A DNA stretch of 27,411 bases from an uncultured Propionibacteriaceae bacterium (GTDB lineage Bacteria; Actinomycetota; Actinomycetes; Propionibacteriales; Propionibacteriaceae). The stretch lies in the NCBI GenBank assembly GCA_937988865.1, contig CALKHV010000141.1:1-27411 (forward strand), read 5' to 3'. Below the pieces are notes generated by a model. The model saw only the letters and a program-made list of their open reading frames with translations. It did not search any database and was not told the origin of the DNA. How positions within the stretch are numbered: position 1 is the first letter of the stretch; each line of letters opens with the position of its first letter. A program made the position numbers and the translations under genes. Positions 15,992 through 23,470 of the stretch are shown piece after piece.

Positions 15992-16411
15992 ATGCGGGGG
16001 TCGTGTGAGGGTGGGGCCGCAGCGCGGGGGGTGCGCGGCGTGTCACTGAGCGCGTTCGTCGCGGTTGCCGTCCTCGCGCTGATCCTTGTGGCCGGCCTGG
16101 TCGTCGACGGGGGACAACAGGCAGCCGCGCACCGGCGTGCCGAGTCGGTGGCCGCGCGCGCTGCCCGCGCAGCGACGGACGCGTCCGCCCCCTACCGCCT
16201 GCTCGGGGCGGACGGAAGCGTCCAGGCGCTCGCCGCTGCCCGGAACGTGCTCGCCGGGGCGGAGGGTATCGACGGTCGCGCGGATGTGCTGGCGGGTGGG
16301 CGTCTCGAGGTCACCACATCGGTACGGTTCTCGACGGTGTTCCTGTCGGTGATCGGAATCGACAGCCTGGAGGCGTCGGGCGAGGCCGTGGCAGAACTGC
16401 AGCAGAAGTAA
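15992..16411 (+). CDS. TadE-like secreted/membrane protein
   Basis: A 139-residue protein with a short basic N-terminus and a single hydrophobic segment (about residues 17-40, VSLSAFVAVAVLALILVAGL). This leads into VVDGGQQAAAHRRAESVAARAARAA, the usual form of TadE/TadG-like pseudopilins in actinobacteria. The rest is a small domain without clear motifs. GGAGGA at 15982-15987 supports ATG 15992; upstream in-frame codons are unlike the family. No other Tad/Flp pilus gene (prepilin peptidase, TadA ATPase, TadB/C) is in the window, so it is either an orphan or serves a distant locus. The last 15 bases are imperfectly duplicated after the stop. Family assignment moderate. Confidence 0.7.
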   Translation: MRGSCEGGAAARGVRGVSLSAFVAVAVLALILVAGLVVDGGQQAAAHRRAESVAARAARAATDASAPYRLLGADGSVQALAAARNVLAGAEGIDGRADVLAGGRLEVTTSVRFSTVFLSVIGIDSLEASGEAVAELQQK

Positions 16412-16426
16412 CTCCAGCAGAGGTAG
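16397..16426 (+). repeat. Imperfect 15-base tandem duplication at the TadE-like stop
   Basis: Bases 16397-16411 encode LQQK and TAA; bases 16412-16426 repeat them with three changes and would encode LQQR and TAG. It looks like a slippage duplication that left two stop codons in phase. Confidence 0.6.
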
Positions 16427-16446
16427 TCGCGACGTCCGGGCGTCCG

Positions 16447-17457
16447 TCAGTCGGCCAGGGCCCCGGACGCCAGCAGCGCGAAGCTCACCAACCAGTGGGT
16501 GCTCATGAAGTCGCCGCTCGTGATCAGCGGCTCGACCCCGTCGTACTGCACCTGTGCGGACGCCAGGGCCAGTCGCGCGAGGCGGTCGTCGAGGATGGGG
16601 GCCAGGGCCCGCCACTGCCAGGCCCTCGACAGCGCGAGCCCGTTCAGGTGGGCCAGATGGCCGTCGGAATCGTTGACTGTCGGGGGTGCGCTGAGGAGCG
16701 GATCACCCTCTGTGACATCGCCGAGGAATCGCGCCAGCCAGCCGCGTGCCTCATCAGGCGGCAGTGCCCGTGCCATCAGCTCAGCCTCCGACAAGGTCGG
16801 GGACAGGAAGTCGATCCCGGAGGGTTCGGCCCCCCGGCTGTCGGCCGCGTCACCCGCGAACCACCGGAGAGCGGCGTCGCGAGCTGCCACTGCGGCGAGC
16901 GTGCGTCCGGTTCGGTCGGCAGCGTGCAGGACGAGCGAGAGCGCGAAGGCCGAATTCGAGTGGACGCCGTGGCGCACCGGGAGCGGGTGGGTGGACGCCC
17001 AGCCGGCGACGTGGCCCTCGACGACGTCGGCCAGAGGTTCGACCGCTGCAGCCCAGGCGACGGCCGCCGGATGCGTGCAGGTGTGTAGAGCGGCCTCCAG
17101 CATGAGCGCCCACGCCCAGCCGTAAGGCCGTTCGTACGAGGGGCGGGCGCCCAGGTAGTCGGCCTCGACGCGAACCTTCCAGGGATCAAGCCTCGCGTCC
17201 AGCTCTGACACCACGTCACCGGCGAGGGCTGCGGGCAGGTGGGGGAGCATCGTCACCAGGGACCACTGCATGTGGCAGCTGGAGTGCCAGTCGAGTGCGC
17301 CGTGGAAGGCGGGGTGCAGCGACACGGGATCGACGACGACATCGGACGCCGATTCAGTCACGTGCGCGGCGCCGTAAGGATAGGGGGTGCGCAACACCCT
17401 CAGACAGGTGCTCGACCAGGCCTCGGCCTGCGCCGGTGGCCACATCGTCGAGTGCAT
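16447..17457 (-). CDS. DUF2891 family protein
   Basis: A 336-residue soluble protein of the DUF2891 family. It is all-helical in appearance with recurring aromatic and His motifs: HPAFHGALDWHSSCHMQWSL, SYERPYGWAWALMLEA, HSNSAFALSLVL, SGIDFLSPTLSEAELMARAL, HLNGLALSRAWQW and a closing SGDFMSTHWLVSF. The pattern recalls an (alpha/alpha)-barrel such as in glycosyl hydrolases, but no activity is established. The start ATG at 17457 lies 6 bases after a minus-strand TAGCAT box and has no ribosome site; a second ATG at 17445 is possible. It is divergent from the YciO-type gene, with only 33 bases between starts. Confidence 0.85.
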   Translation of the reverse strand: MHSTMWPPAQAEAWSSTCLRVLRTPYPYGAAHVTESASDVVVDPVSLHPAFHGALDWHSSCHMQWSLVTMLPHLPAALAGDVVSELDARLDPWKVRVEADYLGARPSYERPYGWAWALMLEAALHTCTHPAAVAWAAAVEPLADVVEGHVAGWASTHPLPVRHGVHSNSAFALSLVLHAADRTGRTLAAVAARDAALRWFAGDAADSRGAEPSGIDFLSPTLSEAELMARALPPDEARGWLARFLGDVTEGDPLLSAPPTVNDSDGHLAHLNGLALSRAWQWRALAPILDDRLARLALASAQVQYDGVEPLITSGDFMSTHWLVSFALLASGALAD

Positions 17458-17463
17458 GCGCTG

Positions 17464-17469
17464 ATGCTA
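17464..17469 (-). promoter_or_regulatory. -10 box TAGCAT of the DUF2891 gene
   Basis: On the minus strand TAGCAT is followed by 6 bases and then the ATG at 17457, a leaderless layout. It lies 9 bases from the plus-strand box of the divergent gene, so the two polymerase sites overlap. Confidence 0.4.
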
Positions 17470-17478
17470 GACCCCTCG

Positions 17479-17484
17479 TAGAGT
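17479..17484 (+). promoter_or_regulatory. -10 box TAGAGT of the YciO-type gene
   Basis: TAGAGT is followed by six bases (TGGGGG) and ATG 17491. The G run could act as a weak ribosome site on a longer transcript, but the spacing fits a leaderless start. Confidence 0.4.
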
Positions 17485-17490
17485 TGGGGG

Positions 17491-18114
17491 ATGGCCAGGT
17501 ACTTCGACGTGCATCCCGACAATCCGCAGCCGCGTGTGCTCGCCCAGGTTGCGCAGATCATCGAGGCCGGTGGCCTCATCGCCTACCCGACCGACTCGGC
17601 CTACGCGTTCGGTTGCCAACTGGGCAACCGCGTGGGGCTCGAGCGCATCCGGCGCATCCGACACCTCGACGATCGGCATGACTTCACGCTGGTGGTGAGC
17701 GAGTTCGCCCATCTGGGCGAGTACGTGATCATGGACAACCCGGTCTTCCGGGCAGTGAAGGCCGCCACCCCCGGCCAGTACACGTTCATCCTCAAGGCGA
17801 GCCGCGAGGTACCCAAGGTGATGCTGAACCCCCGCAAGAAGACGGTCGGCGTCCGCATCCCCCAGCACACGACGGCACTTGCGCTGCTGGCCCAACTGGG
17901 GGCACCCCTCATGAGTTCCACCCTCCTGCTCCCAGGGCACGACGACCCGATGGTCGACGGGTGGGCCATCAAGGAAGAGCTCGACCATGAGCTGGATGCG
18001 GTCCTCGACTCCGGCGACTGCGGCATTGTGCCCACCACTGTCGTCGACCTCTCCGGCGACGAGCCCGTCGTCCTGCGGGTGGGGGCGGGTGACCCGAGCC
18101 CGTTCGAGGAGTGA
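17491..18114 (+). CDS. YciO-type Sua5/YrdC-family protein
   Basis: A 207-residue protein with the YrdC fold: AGGLIAYPTDSAYAFGC, ERIRRIRHLDDRHDFTLVV, PGQYTFILKASREVPKVM, KTVGVRIPQH and LMSSTLLLPG. The first residues (YFDVHPDNPQPR) and the phrase RKKTVGVRIP place it in the YciO branch and not with TsaC/Sua5, which make threonylcarbamoyl-AMP for the tRNA t6A modification. YciO has reduced or uncertain activity, so automatic annotation as TsaC should be doubted. It may bind nucleotides or RNA. The following peptidase gene starts 17 bases later and has its own promoter box. Confidence 0.87.
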   Translation: MARYFDVHPDNPQPRVLAQVAQIIEAGGLIAYPTDSAYAFGCQLGNRVGLERIRRIRHLDDRHDFTLVVSEFAHLGEYVIMDNPVFRAVKAATPGQYTFILKASREVPKVMLNPRKKTVGVRIPQHTTALALLAQLGAPLMSSTLLLPGHDDPMVDGWAIKEELDHELDAVLDSGDCGIVPTTVVDLSGDEPVVLRVGAGDPSPFEE

Positions 18115-18118
18115 GCGC

Positions 18119-18124
18119 TAGGCT
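18119..18124 (+). promoter_or_regulatory. -10 box TAGGCT, leaderless promoter of the M3 peptidase
   Basis: TAGGCT is separated by 7 bases from ATG 18132, with no ribosome site. It decides for ATG 18132 over the in-frame GTG at 18111, which overlaps the upstream stop. Confidence 0.55.
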
Positions 18125-18131
18125 CGCGAGC

Positions 18132-20192
18132 ATGTCGAACCCGCTCCTGCTGCCCAGCACGCTCCCGTACCTTCTGCCCGACTTCGCGTCCATCGAGTTC
18201 GCCCACTACCGGGACGCCATCGAGCAGGGCTTCGCCGAGCATCGCGCCGAAGTGGAGGCGATCGCGAGCAATCCGGCCGCTGCGACGTTCGAGAACACGG
18301 TCGTCGCCCTCGAGCGGTCCGGTGACCTGCTGGAGCGCGCGTTCACGACCTACTGGACCGTGCTGTCGGCCGATGGCAGCCCGCAGATGCGCGAGTACCA
18401 GCAGGAGGTCATGCCCGCCCTCGCTGCGCACCAGACCGCGATCCAGCTCGACCCGAGGCTGTGGGCGCGCATCGACGACCTGCATGATCGTGCGTCCGAG
18501 TTGGGGCTGGACGACGAGTCGGCGTTCCTGCTCGAACGCCACTGGACGCTGAGACGACTCGCCGGTGCAGCCCTCGACGAGGCCGATCGGGGACGCGTGG
18601 CCGACCTCAACCAACGGATCGCGTCGCTGCAGTCCCGCTTCGACACGGCGCTGCTGGCGGACACCAACGACGGCGCGGTGCTGTTCGCGTCGAGCGACGA
18701 CCTCGCAGGCCTCACCGAGGACGAGTTGTCGGCGTGCGCCGCTGCGGCCGCGGTTCGGGGGCTGTCCGGGTATCTGGTCGACCTGCTGAACTTCACGAAC
18801 CACCCCTACCTGTCGTCCCTGACGAATCGGGCGAGCCGGCAGCGACTCTTCGAGGCCCAGCGCCTCCGAGGGCACCGTGGCAATGAGTGGGACACCGCGT
18901 CGACCGTCCTGGAGCTGGTCGGTCTCCGCGCCGAATTGGCGTCCATCTTCGGGTACCCGAACCACGTTGCGCGCAAGGTGGCAGACGACACCGCCCGGAC
19001 GCCCGAGGCCATCGAACAGGTCGTGTACCCGATGGCCGCCCCGGCCCGGGCGAATGCCGAGCGTGAGCTGGCGAGCCTGCAGGCCGAGGCCGACCGGCTC
19101 GCTGACGAGGCGGGGGAGGCCCGGTTCACCCTGCAGCCGTGGGACTGGAGCTACTACGCCGAACTGGTTCGCGCACGCGAATACGACCTCGACACCGGTG
19201 CGCTGCGTCCGTGGTTCGAGTACGACCGGGTGCTCGTCGACGGTGTCTTCAACGCCGCGACGAAGCTGTACGGGGTCACCTTCACCGAGCGTCCCGACCT
19301 GCACGGCTGGAACTCCGACGTCCGGGTGTTCGAGGTGCACAACGAGGACGGCTCACCCCTGGGACTCTTCCTGCACGACGTCTACACGCGTGACTCGAAG
19401 AACGGTGGCGCGTGGATGAACAACCTGGTCGACCAGTCGCACCTGCTCGGGCGTCTGCCGGTCGTGTGCAACAACCTGAACGTCCCCAGGCCTGCGACCG
19501 GCCAACCGACCCTGTTGACACTCGACAACGTCCGGACGATGTTCCACGAGTTCGGCCACGCGCTGCACGGGCTCTTCTCCGACGCCACCTACCCGAGCCT
19601 CGGGGGCACGAACACGAGCCGTGACTTCGTCGAGTTCCCCAGCCAGGTCAATGAGATGTGGATCACCTGGCCCGACGTGATCGACACGTACGCGCGCCAT
19701 CACGTGACGGGCGAGCCGTTGCCGGCCGGGACGCTCGACAAGCTGGCGGCGTCCGAGTTGTTCAACGAGGGTTTCCGGACGGTCGAGTACCTGGCGTCGG
19801 CACTGCTCGACCAGGAGTGGCACAAGCTCGCCCCGGGCACTCAGGTGGATGACGTCGACCGGTTCGAGGCGGACGCGCTGGCCCGCGTGGGTCTCGATGT
19901 GGCGATGGTTCCGCCGCGCTACTCGACCACCTACTTCGCCCACACCTTCGGTGGGGGATACGACGGTGCCTACTATGCCTACATCTGGAGCGAGGTTCTG
20001 GACGCCGACACCGTTGAATGGTTCAAGGAGAACGGCGGGCTGACAAGGGCGAACGGTGACCATTTCCGGCGCGAACTGCTCTCTCGCGGACGCACGCGCG
20101 ACCCGCTGGACAGCTTCCGGGCCTTCCGGGGCAGGGACGCCGAGATCGCGCCGCTGCTCAAGCGACGCGGCCTGGTCAGGATCAGCGATTGA
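18132..20192 (+). CDS. M3-family oligopeptidase / peptidyl-dipeptidase
   Basis: A 686-residue zinc metallopeptidase, probably cytoplasmic since no signal peptide is seen. The long helical N-terminal region is followed by the active site H472-E473-FG-H476 and the third zinc ligand E501 in TSRDFVEF. The C-terminal YSTTYFAHTFGGGYDGAYYAYIWSEVLDAD is typical of the Dcp/oligopeptidase A group, which clips dipeptides or small oligopeptides. Length (about 680) fits Dcp. The 3' end overlaps the convergent MFS gene by 11 bases. Whether it is Dcp or oligopeptidase A cannot be decided by eye. Confidence 0.93.
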   Translation: MSNPLLLPSTLPYLLPDFASIEFAHYRDAIEQGFAEHRAEVEAIASNPAAATFENTVVALERSGDLLERAFTTYWTVLSADGSPQMREYQQEVMPALAAHQTAIQLDPRLWARIDDLHDRASELGLDDESAFLLERHWTLRRLAGAALDEADRGRVADLNQRIASLQSRFDTALLADTNDGAVLFASSDDLAGLTEDELSACAAAAAVRGLSGYLVDLLNFTNHPYLSSLTNRASRQRLFEAQRLRGHRGNEWDTASTVLELVGLRAELASIFGYPNHVARKVADDTARTPEAIEQVVYPMAAPARANAERELASLQAEADRLADEAGEARFTLQPWDWSYYAELVRAREYDLDTGALRPWFEYDRVLVDGVFNAATKLYGVTFTERPDLHGWNSDVRVFEVHNEDGSPLGLFLHDVYTRDSKNGGAWMNNLVDQSHLLGRLPVVCNNLNVPRPATGQPTLLTLDNVRTMFHEFGHALHGLFSDATYPSLGGTNTSRDFVEFPSQVNEMWITWPDVIDTYARHHVTGEPLPAGTLDKLAASELFNEGFRTVEYLASALLDQEWHKLAPGTQVDDVDRFEADALARVGLDVAMVPPRYSTTYFAHTFGGGYDGAYYAYIWSEVLDADTVEWFKENGGLTRANGDHFRRELLSRGRTRDPLDSFRAFRGRDAEIAPLLKRRGLVRISD

Positions 20193-21480
20193 ACCTCCGG
20201 CCGACTTCGCGGCGCCACACCGTCGACCACGGGGGGACGATGACCCCCTCTGCGCGCAGGCGCGCTCGCACCGTCCGGCGGGTGGTGAGCATCATCGTGA
20301 TGCCAAGGGCGAACCACAGCAGTTGGATCGACATGGCCACCCTGAAGGAAGTCATCGAATAGCTGCCCTGCCCGACGAGGTCGAGCACGAAGCCGACTGC
20401 GAGGATGCACGTGAAGGCCGCTGTGAAGGCGCCCATCACGACAATCCCGGTCGCGGTGCCCATCCGGCGCTGCGGATTGGCGGTTCGGGCGAAGTCGAAT
20501 CCGATGCTCGACCCGGGACCGCCGGCCGCCAGACAGATCATCAGCAGCGCGAGGACCCATCGCGGGGAGGGGCCGGGGAAGGCGAGAACCGCGAGCCAGC
20601 CGACAATCTGCAACCCGATGACGAGCAGGGCCAAGGTGCTGCGACGTAGCGGATGGCGCTGCGTGAAGACACCGAAGAGGGGTCCGACGACCAGGCTTCC
20701 GACCACGAAGATCGTGAAATAGCCGGACGCCGTGCTGGCCGACATGCCCTGCGCGCGAGTGAGGTAGGGATAACCCCACATCATCGCAAAGACGAGCCCC
20801 GAGAAGCCCGAGGTGAAGTGGGTCCAGAATCCCAGCTGCGTCCCGGGGTGGCCCCAGACCTGTCGCACCTGGTGCCAGAGTCGGAGCTCCTCGACCTGCG
20901 CCACCGGTGCCGGGCGGTCAGCGGGACGGTTGCGCACGACTGCAATGACGAGGAGGGCCGCGATGAACGACACCACTGCACCGACCACGAAGGTCGGCGT
21001 CCAACCATGCGTGGCGAGGACGGCCGCGAGCGGGATCGAGGACGCCAACTGGCCCATCTGGCCGGTCAGACCGGTCAGTTGCGTCATCAGGGGGATGCGG
21101 CGGTCGGGGAACCACGCGGGGATCAGTTTCAGCACGCTGGTGAAGGTCATGGCGTCACCGGCGCCGATCAGCACCCGCGCCACGAGCGCCGAGGGCACCG
21201 ACGACGCGAACGCCATGTTCAGTTGGCCCATGGCCATGATGATGGCGCCGGTCGCGACGATCGCGCGGGTGCCGAAGCGGTCGACCAGGAGCCCCGCAGG
21301 TACCTGCATGCCGGCGTAGACGAGGATCTGCACCACGACGAAGGTGGCGACCACGCTGGCTGGAGCGTTGAACCGCTCAGCGGCGACGAGCCCGGCGATC
21401 CCGAACGACGTGCGTTGCAGGACGGCCGAGACGTAGGCGAAGACGGCGACGCCCCACATCAACCAGGGGCGCCATGTCAT
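20182..21480 (-). CDS. MFS transporter
   Basis: A 432-residue major facilitator with about 12 hydrophobic helices. The loop 2-3 signature appears as GLLVDRFGTRAIVATG, and LIPAWFPDRRIPLMTQLTG recalls carriers of the nitrate/oxalate and sugar-acid type. The cytoplasmic tail is basic. Substrate is not recognisable. Its ATG overlaps the stop of the crotonase gene (ATGA), so the carrier and the enzyme are translated together and probably act on one pathway, for example an organic acid taken up and activated as a CoA ester. An upstream in-frame extension to 21924 covers the crotonase gene and is not used. The 3' end overlaps the M3 peptidase gene. Confidence 0.9.
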   Translation of the reverse strand: MTWRPWLMWGVAVFAYVSAVLQRTSFGIAGLVAAERFNAPASVVATFVVVQILVYAGMQVPAGLLVDRFGTRAIVATGAIIMAMGQLNMAFASSVPSALVARVLIGAGDAMTFTSVLKLIPAWFPDRRIPLMTQLTGLTGQMGQLASSIPLAAVLATHGWTPTFVVGAVVSFIAALLVIAVVRNRPADRPAPVAQVEELRLWHQVRQVWGHPGTQLGFWTHFTSGFSGLVFAMMWGYPYLTRAQGMSASTASGYFTIFVVGSLVVGPLFGVFTQRHPLRRSTLALLVIGLQIVGWLAVLAFPGPSPRWVLALLMICLAAGGPGSSIGFDFARTANPQRRMGTATGIVVMGAFTAAFTCILAVGFVLDLVGQGSYSMTSFRVAMSIQLLWFALGITMMLTTRRTVRARLRAEGVIVPPWSTVWRREVGRRFNR

Positions 21481-22244
21481 GCGCGCGTCCACCTGAAGTT
21501 GGCCGGACGCCGGGCCGCGAACGACGACATCCCCTCGACGAGGTCGGGCCCGTGGTGGGCCCGCTCGACCCATGCGTCCACCAGCGAGTCGGACGCCACG
21601 TCGTCGACGATCGCCCTCACGATCTCCTTGGTGGCCTGCAGGGTGAGCTGTGAGCGGCGGGCGATGGTGGCAGCGATGTGTCGTCCGCGATCCTGGAGCA
21701 GGTCGGGCGAGACGATCTCGTCGATCAACCCCATGTGCAGGGCACGGGATGCGCTGATGCGGTCGCCTGTGTAGATCAGGTACTTGGTCGCCGACGGCCC
21801 GATCAGGGAGACCAGACGCTTCGTCGCCGACAGGGGATACACGATGCCCAACTTGGCCGGCGGGACCGCGAAGTCGGCTCCCTCGCCTGCTACCCGGAAA
21901 TCGCAGGCCGTCGCCAGTTGGCACCCGCCACCCATGCAGTGGCCGGCGACGACTGCGACGACGGGTTTGGGGAAGTTCGCGAGGGCCTCCTCCGCCAACC
22001 CGGGGAGATCGGAATTGTGGAGGTAGGTGAGGTTGGTGATGTCAGACCCTGCGCTGAACATGTCGCCCTGCCCCCGGAGGATGACGACGCGCACCGCCGG
22101 GTCATTCCTGAGTTCATCGAGCAGGCGTGGAATTGCCTTCCACATCTCGACGGTGAGGGAATTGCGTTTGGTGGGATTCGACAGGGTCAGGGTGGCGATG
22201 TGCTCGCTCACCGTGCAGGTGACAGTGCCCTCGTTGGCGCTCAT
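21477..22244 (-). CDS. Crotonase-superfamily protein (enoyl-CoA hydratase/isomerase fold)
   Basis: A 255-residue CoA-binding protein. The two oxyanion-hole segments are visible at 64-68 (SAGSD) and 105-107 (GGG). The two catalytic glutamates of classical enoyl-CoA hydratase are replaced: Q109 stands for the first (GGGCQL) and P129 for the second (VPPAKLG). Y136 in LGIVYP lines up with the active-site tyrosine of methylmalonyl-CoA decarboxylase YgfG. So it is probably not a standard hydratase; decarboxylase, isomerase or hydrolase are open. A CAGAAT box lies 6 bases before the ATG. Coupled to the MFS gene; DUF4870 lies 23 bases upstream. Confidence 0.88.
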   Translation of the reverse strand: MSANEGTVTCTVSEHIATLTLSNPTKRNSLTVEMWKAIPRLLDELRNDPAVRVVILRGQGDMFSAGSDITNLTYLHNSDLPGLAEEALANFPKPVVAVVAGHCMGGGCQLATACDFRVAGEGADFAVPPAKLGIVYPLSATKRLVSLIGPSATKYLIYTGDRISASRALHMGLIDEIVSPDLLQDRGRHIAATIARRSQLTLQATKEIVRAIVDDVASDSLVDAWVERAHHGPDLVEGMSSFAARRPANFRWTRA

Positions 22245-22250
22245 CCCACC

Positions 22251-22256
22251 ATTCTG
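22251..22256 (-). promoter_or_regulatory. Possible -10 box CAGAAT of the crotonase-MFS unit
   Basis: On the minus strand CAGAAT is followed by GGTGGG and the ATG at 22244. The hexamer departs from TAnnnT in its first base, and GGTGGG directly abuts the ATG, so a leaderless start is possible but weaker than at other genes. Confidence 0.3.
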
Positions 22257-22267
22257 CCGGGTCGGGC

Positions 22268-22666
22268 TCAGTGGTGGAGGATCCTGATCTCGGCCGGGTA
22301 CCTGAACGGCTCGCCGCGTCCGGCCTTGATGGCGCCGAGGATGTGGAAGATGAACGACAAGGTCACGAGGATCCACAACACGATGGCAACCGGGATCAGG
22401 ACGACAGTGAACAGGCAGATCCACGCGATGACGTTCATGACCCAGGCCCAGACATTGAAGTTCAACGATCCGGCGGCTGCGCTACGAACGTAGGGCGAGC
22501 GGTCCTTGTAGATGAACCACACGACGAGCGGGCCCACGAAGCTGAGCCACCCGGCGCTGAGGACCATTGCGACGATGGTGGAGAGATGGGCGGCGATGGC
22601 GCCGGTCCTCTCTTCGGGGGTGACGACTGCCGGGTAGTAGCCGGGCTGGTTGTACGGGTTGCTCAT
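22268..22666 (-). CDS. DUF4870 domain membrane protein
   Basis: A 132-residue protein with a short Tyr/Pro-rich N-terminus (MSNPYNQPGYYP) and about three helices. The DUF4870 pattern is clear: ERTGAIAAHLSTIV, FVGPLVVWFIYKDRSPYVR, AAGSLNFNVWAW and the closing GEPFRYPAEIRIL. These small proteins are common in bacteria and have no known function. No good ribosome site or -10 box is visible before ATG 22666. The 94 bases upstream hold nothing I can name. Possibly cotranscribed with the crotonase gene 23 bases downstream. Confidence 0.88.
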   Translation of the reverse strand: MSNPYNQPGYYPAVVTPEERTGAIAAHLSTIVAMVLSAGWLSFVGPLVVWFIYKDRSPYVRSAAAGSLNFNVWAWVMNVIAWICLFTVVLIPVAIVLWILVTLSFIFHILGAIKAGRGEPFRYPAEIRILHH

Positions 22667-22760
22667 GGAACAAGCGTGACAGCCACTGGCGGGTTTTCCC
22701 AGTCAGTCAGCGTCTTTCCGGGGTCTGGCCGGGGAGGAGTCAGGGATTCCCGGCGGTTTC

Positions 22761-23381
22761 TCAGGTCAGCGCACGCACCATGGACCCGTTCGGGCCGGGC
22801 ACGAACCCCACCCCACGCAGGTAGCTGTGGGCCTCGGGATGCGCCGCGTCCGCCACGACACGGGTGATCCCTGCGTCCCGGAAGACCGCTGCCCCCGCAC
22901 CCCCGTACAGCCAGTCGCCCAACCGGGAGTCGCGGAACGCCGGGGTCACGTAGTCGAGTGACAGGTCAAGTTCGGTTCCGCGTGGTGTGCCGATGATCGT
23001 TCCGGCGGGCAGTCCGTCGCGGGTCAGGAGCATGCTGAAGGTGTCGCCGGGTCGCGGACTGAATCCGGGGGCGAACTTGGCGATGTCGGACGCATGGGCG
23101 CGCAGGAAGTCACGCATGAAAGGGGCATCCAACGCGATCGGGACGGCGCCGAGGTCGCGGTCGCGCGCGAACTCCTTGCTCAGGTACCAGACGTTCAGGC
23201 CGGCGGCGATGCCGTTGGTCAGGGCGAGCGGATAGGAACTGATCAGCAGGCCGTAGATCATGAACGTGATCGACCCGATGAACGAGAGGATGCGCAACTT
23301 CACCACCGACTTCATGGCGAGCGAGGCGACGATGGCGACCGAGGCGAAGTAGCCGAGGAGTTCCACGGGGCTGACAGGCAT
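22761..23381 (-). CDS. Two-domain protein: YgjV-like membrane domain plus GNAT-like domain
   Basis: A 206-residue protein. Residues 1-70 form about three helices of the YgjV-like type (ELLGYFASVAIVASLAMKSV, LRILSFIGSITFMIYGLLI, NGIAAGLNVWYL). From about residue 90 a GNAT-like fold follows, with a FLRAHASDIAKFAPGF start, LDYVTPAFRDSRLGDWLYGG in place of the acetyl-CoA loop and VADAAHPEAHSYLRGVGF at the end. The classical R/Q-x2-G-x-G/A loop is degenerate, so acetyltransferase activity is uncertain. The minus-strand TAGACT box 6 bases before the ATG indicates a leaderless transcript. Same domain pair exists in other bacteria to my knowledge; function unknown. Confidence 0.8.
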   Translation of the reverse strand: MPVSPVELLGYFASVAIVASLAMKSVVKLRILSFIGSITFMIYGLLISSYPLALTNGIAAGLNVWYLSKEFARDRDLGAVPIALDAPFMRDFLRAHASDIAKFAPGFSPRPGDTFSMLLTRDGLPAGTIIGTPRGTELDLSLDYVTPAFRDSRLGDWLYGGAGAAVFRDAGITRVVADAAHPEAHSYLRGVGFVPGPNGSMVRALT

Positions 23382-23387
23382 CCTCGG

Positions 23388-23393
23388 AGTCTA
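23388..23393 (-). promoter_or_regulatory. -10 box TAGACT of the YgjV/GNAT gene
   Basis: On the minus strand TAGACT is followed by six bases and the ATG at 23381. It shares two base pairs with the plus-strand box at 23392-23397. Confidence 0.5.
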
Positions 23394-23397
23394 GGCT
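23392..23397 (+). promoter_or_regulatory. -10 box TAGGCT of the NifX/NafY-like gene
   Basis: TAGGCT would start a transcript near 23404 with a leader of about 67 bases to ATG 23471. It overlaps the opposing TAGACT box, so the two promoters cannot be occupied at once. Confidence 0.42.
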
Positions 23398-23470
23398 TCG
23401 TACCGTCGGTGGGGTGCCATCGGCACGGTGGGGGCCCAAGGCGCCCCTTGACGTGGTGGAAGGAAACGTG

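Noticed and set aside
17601..19340. 579-codon minus-strand open frame over the YciO and M3 genes
   Set aside because: No domain is recognisable and the plus-strand genes show clear motifs; a shadow frame.
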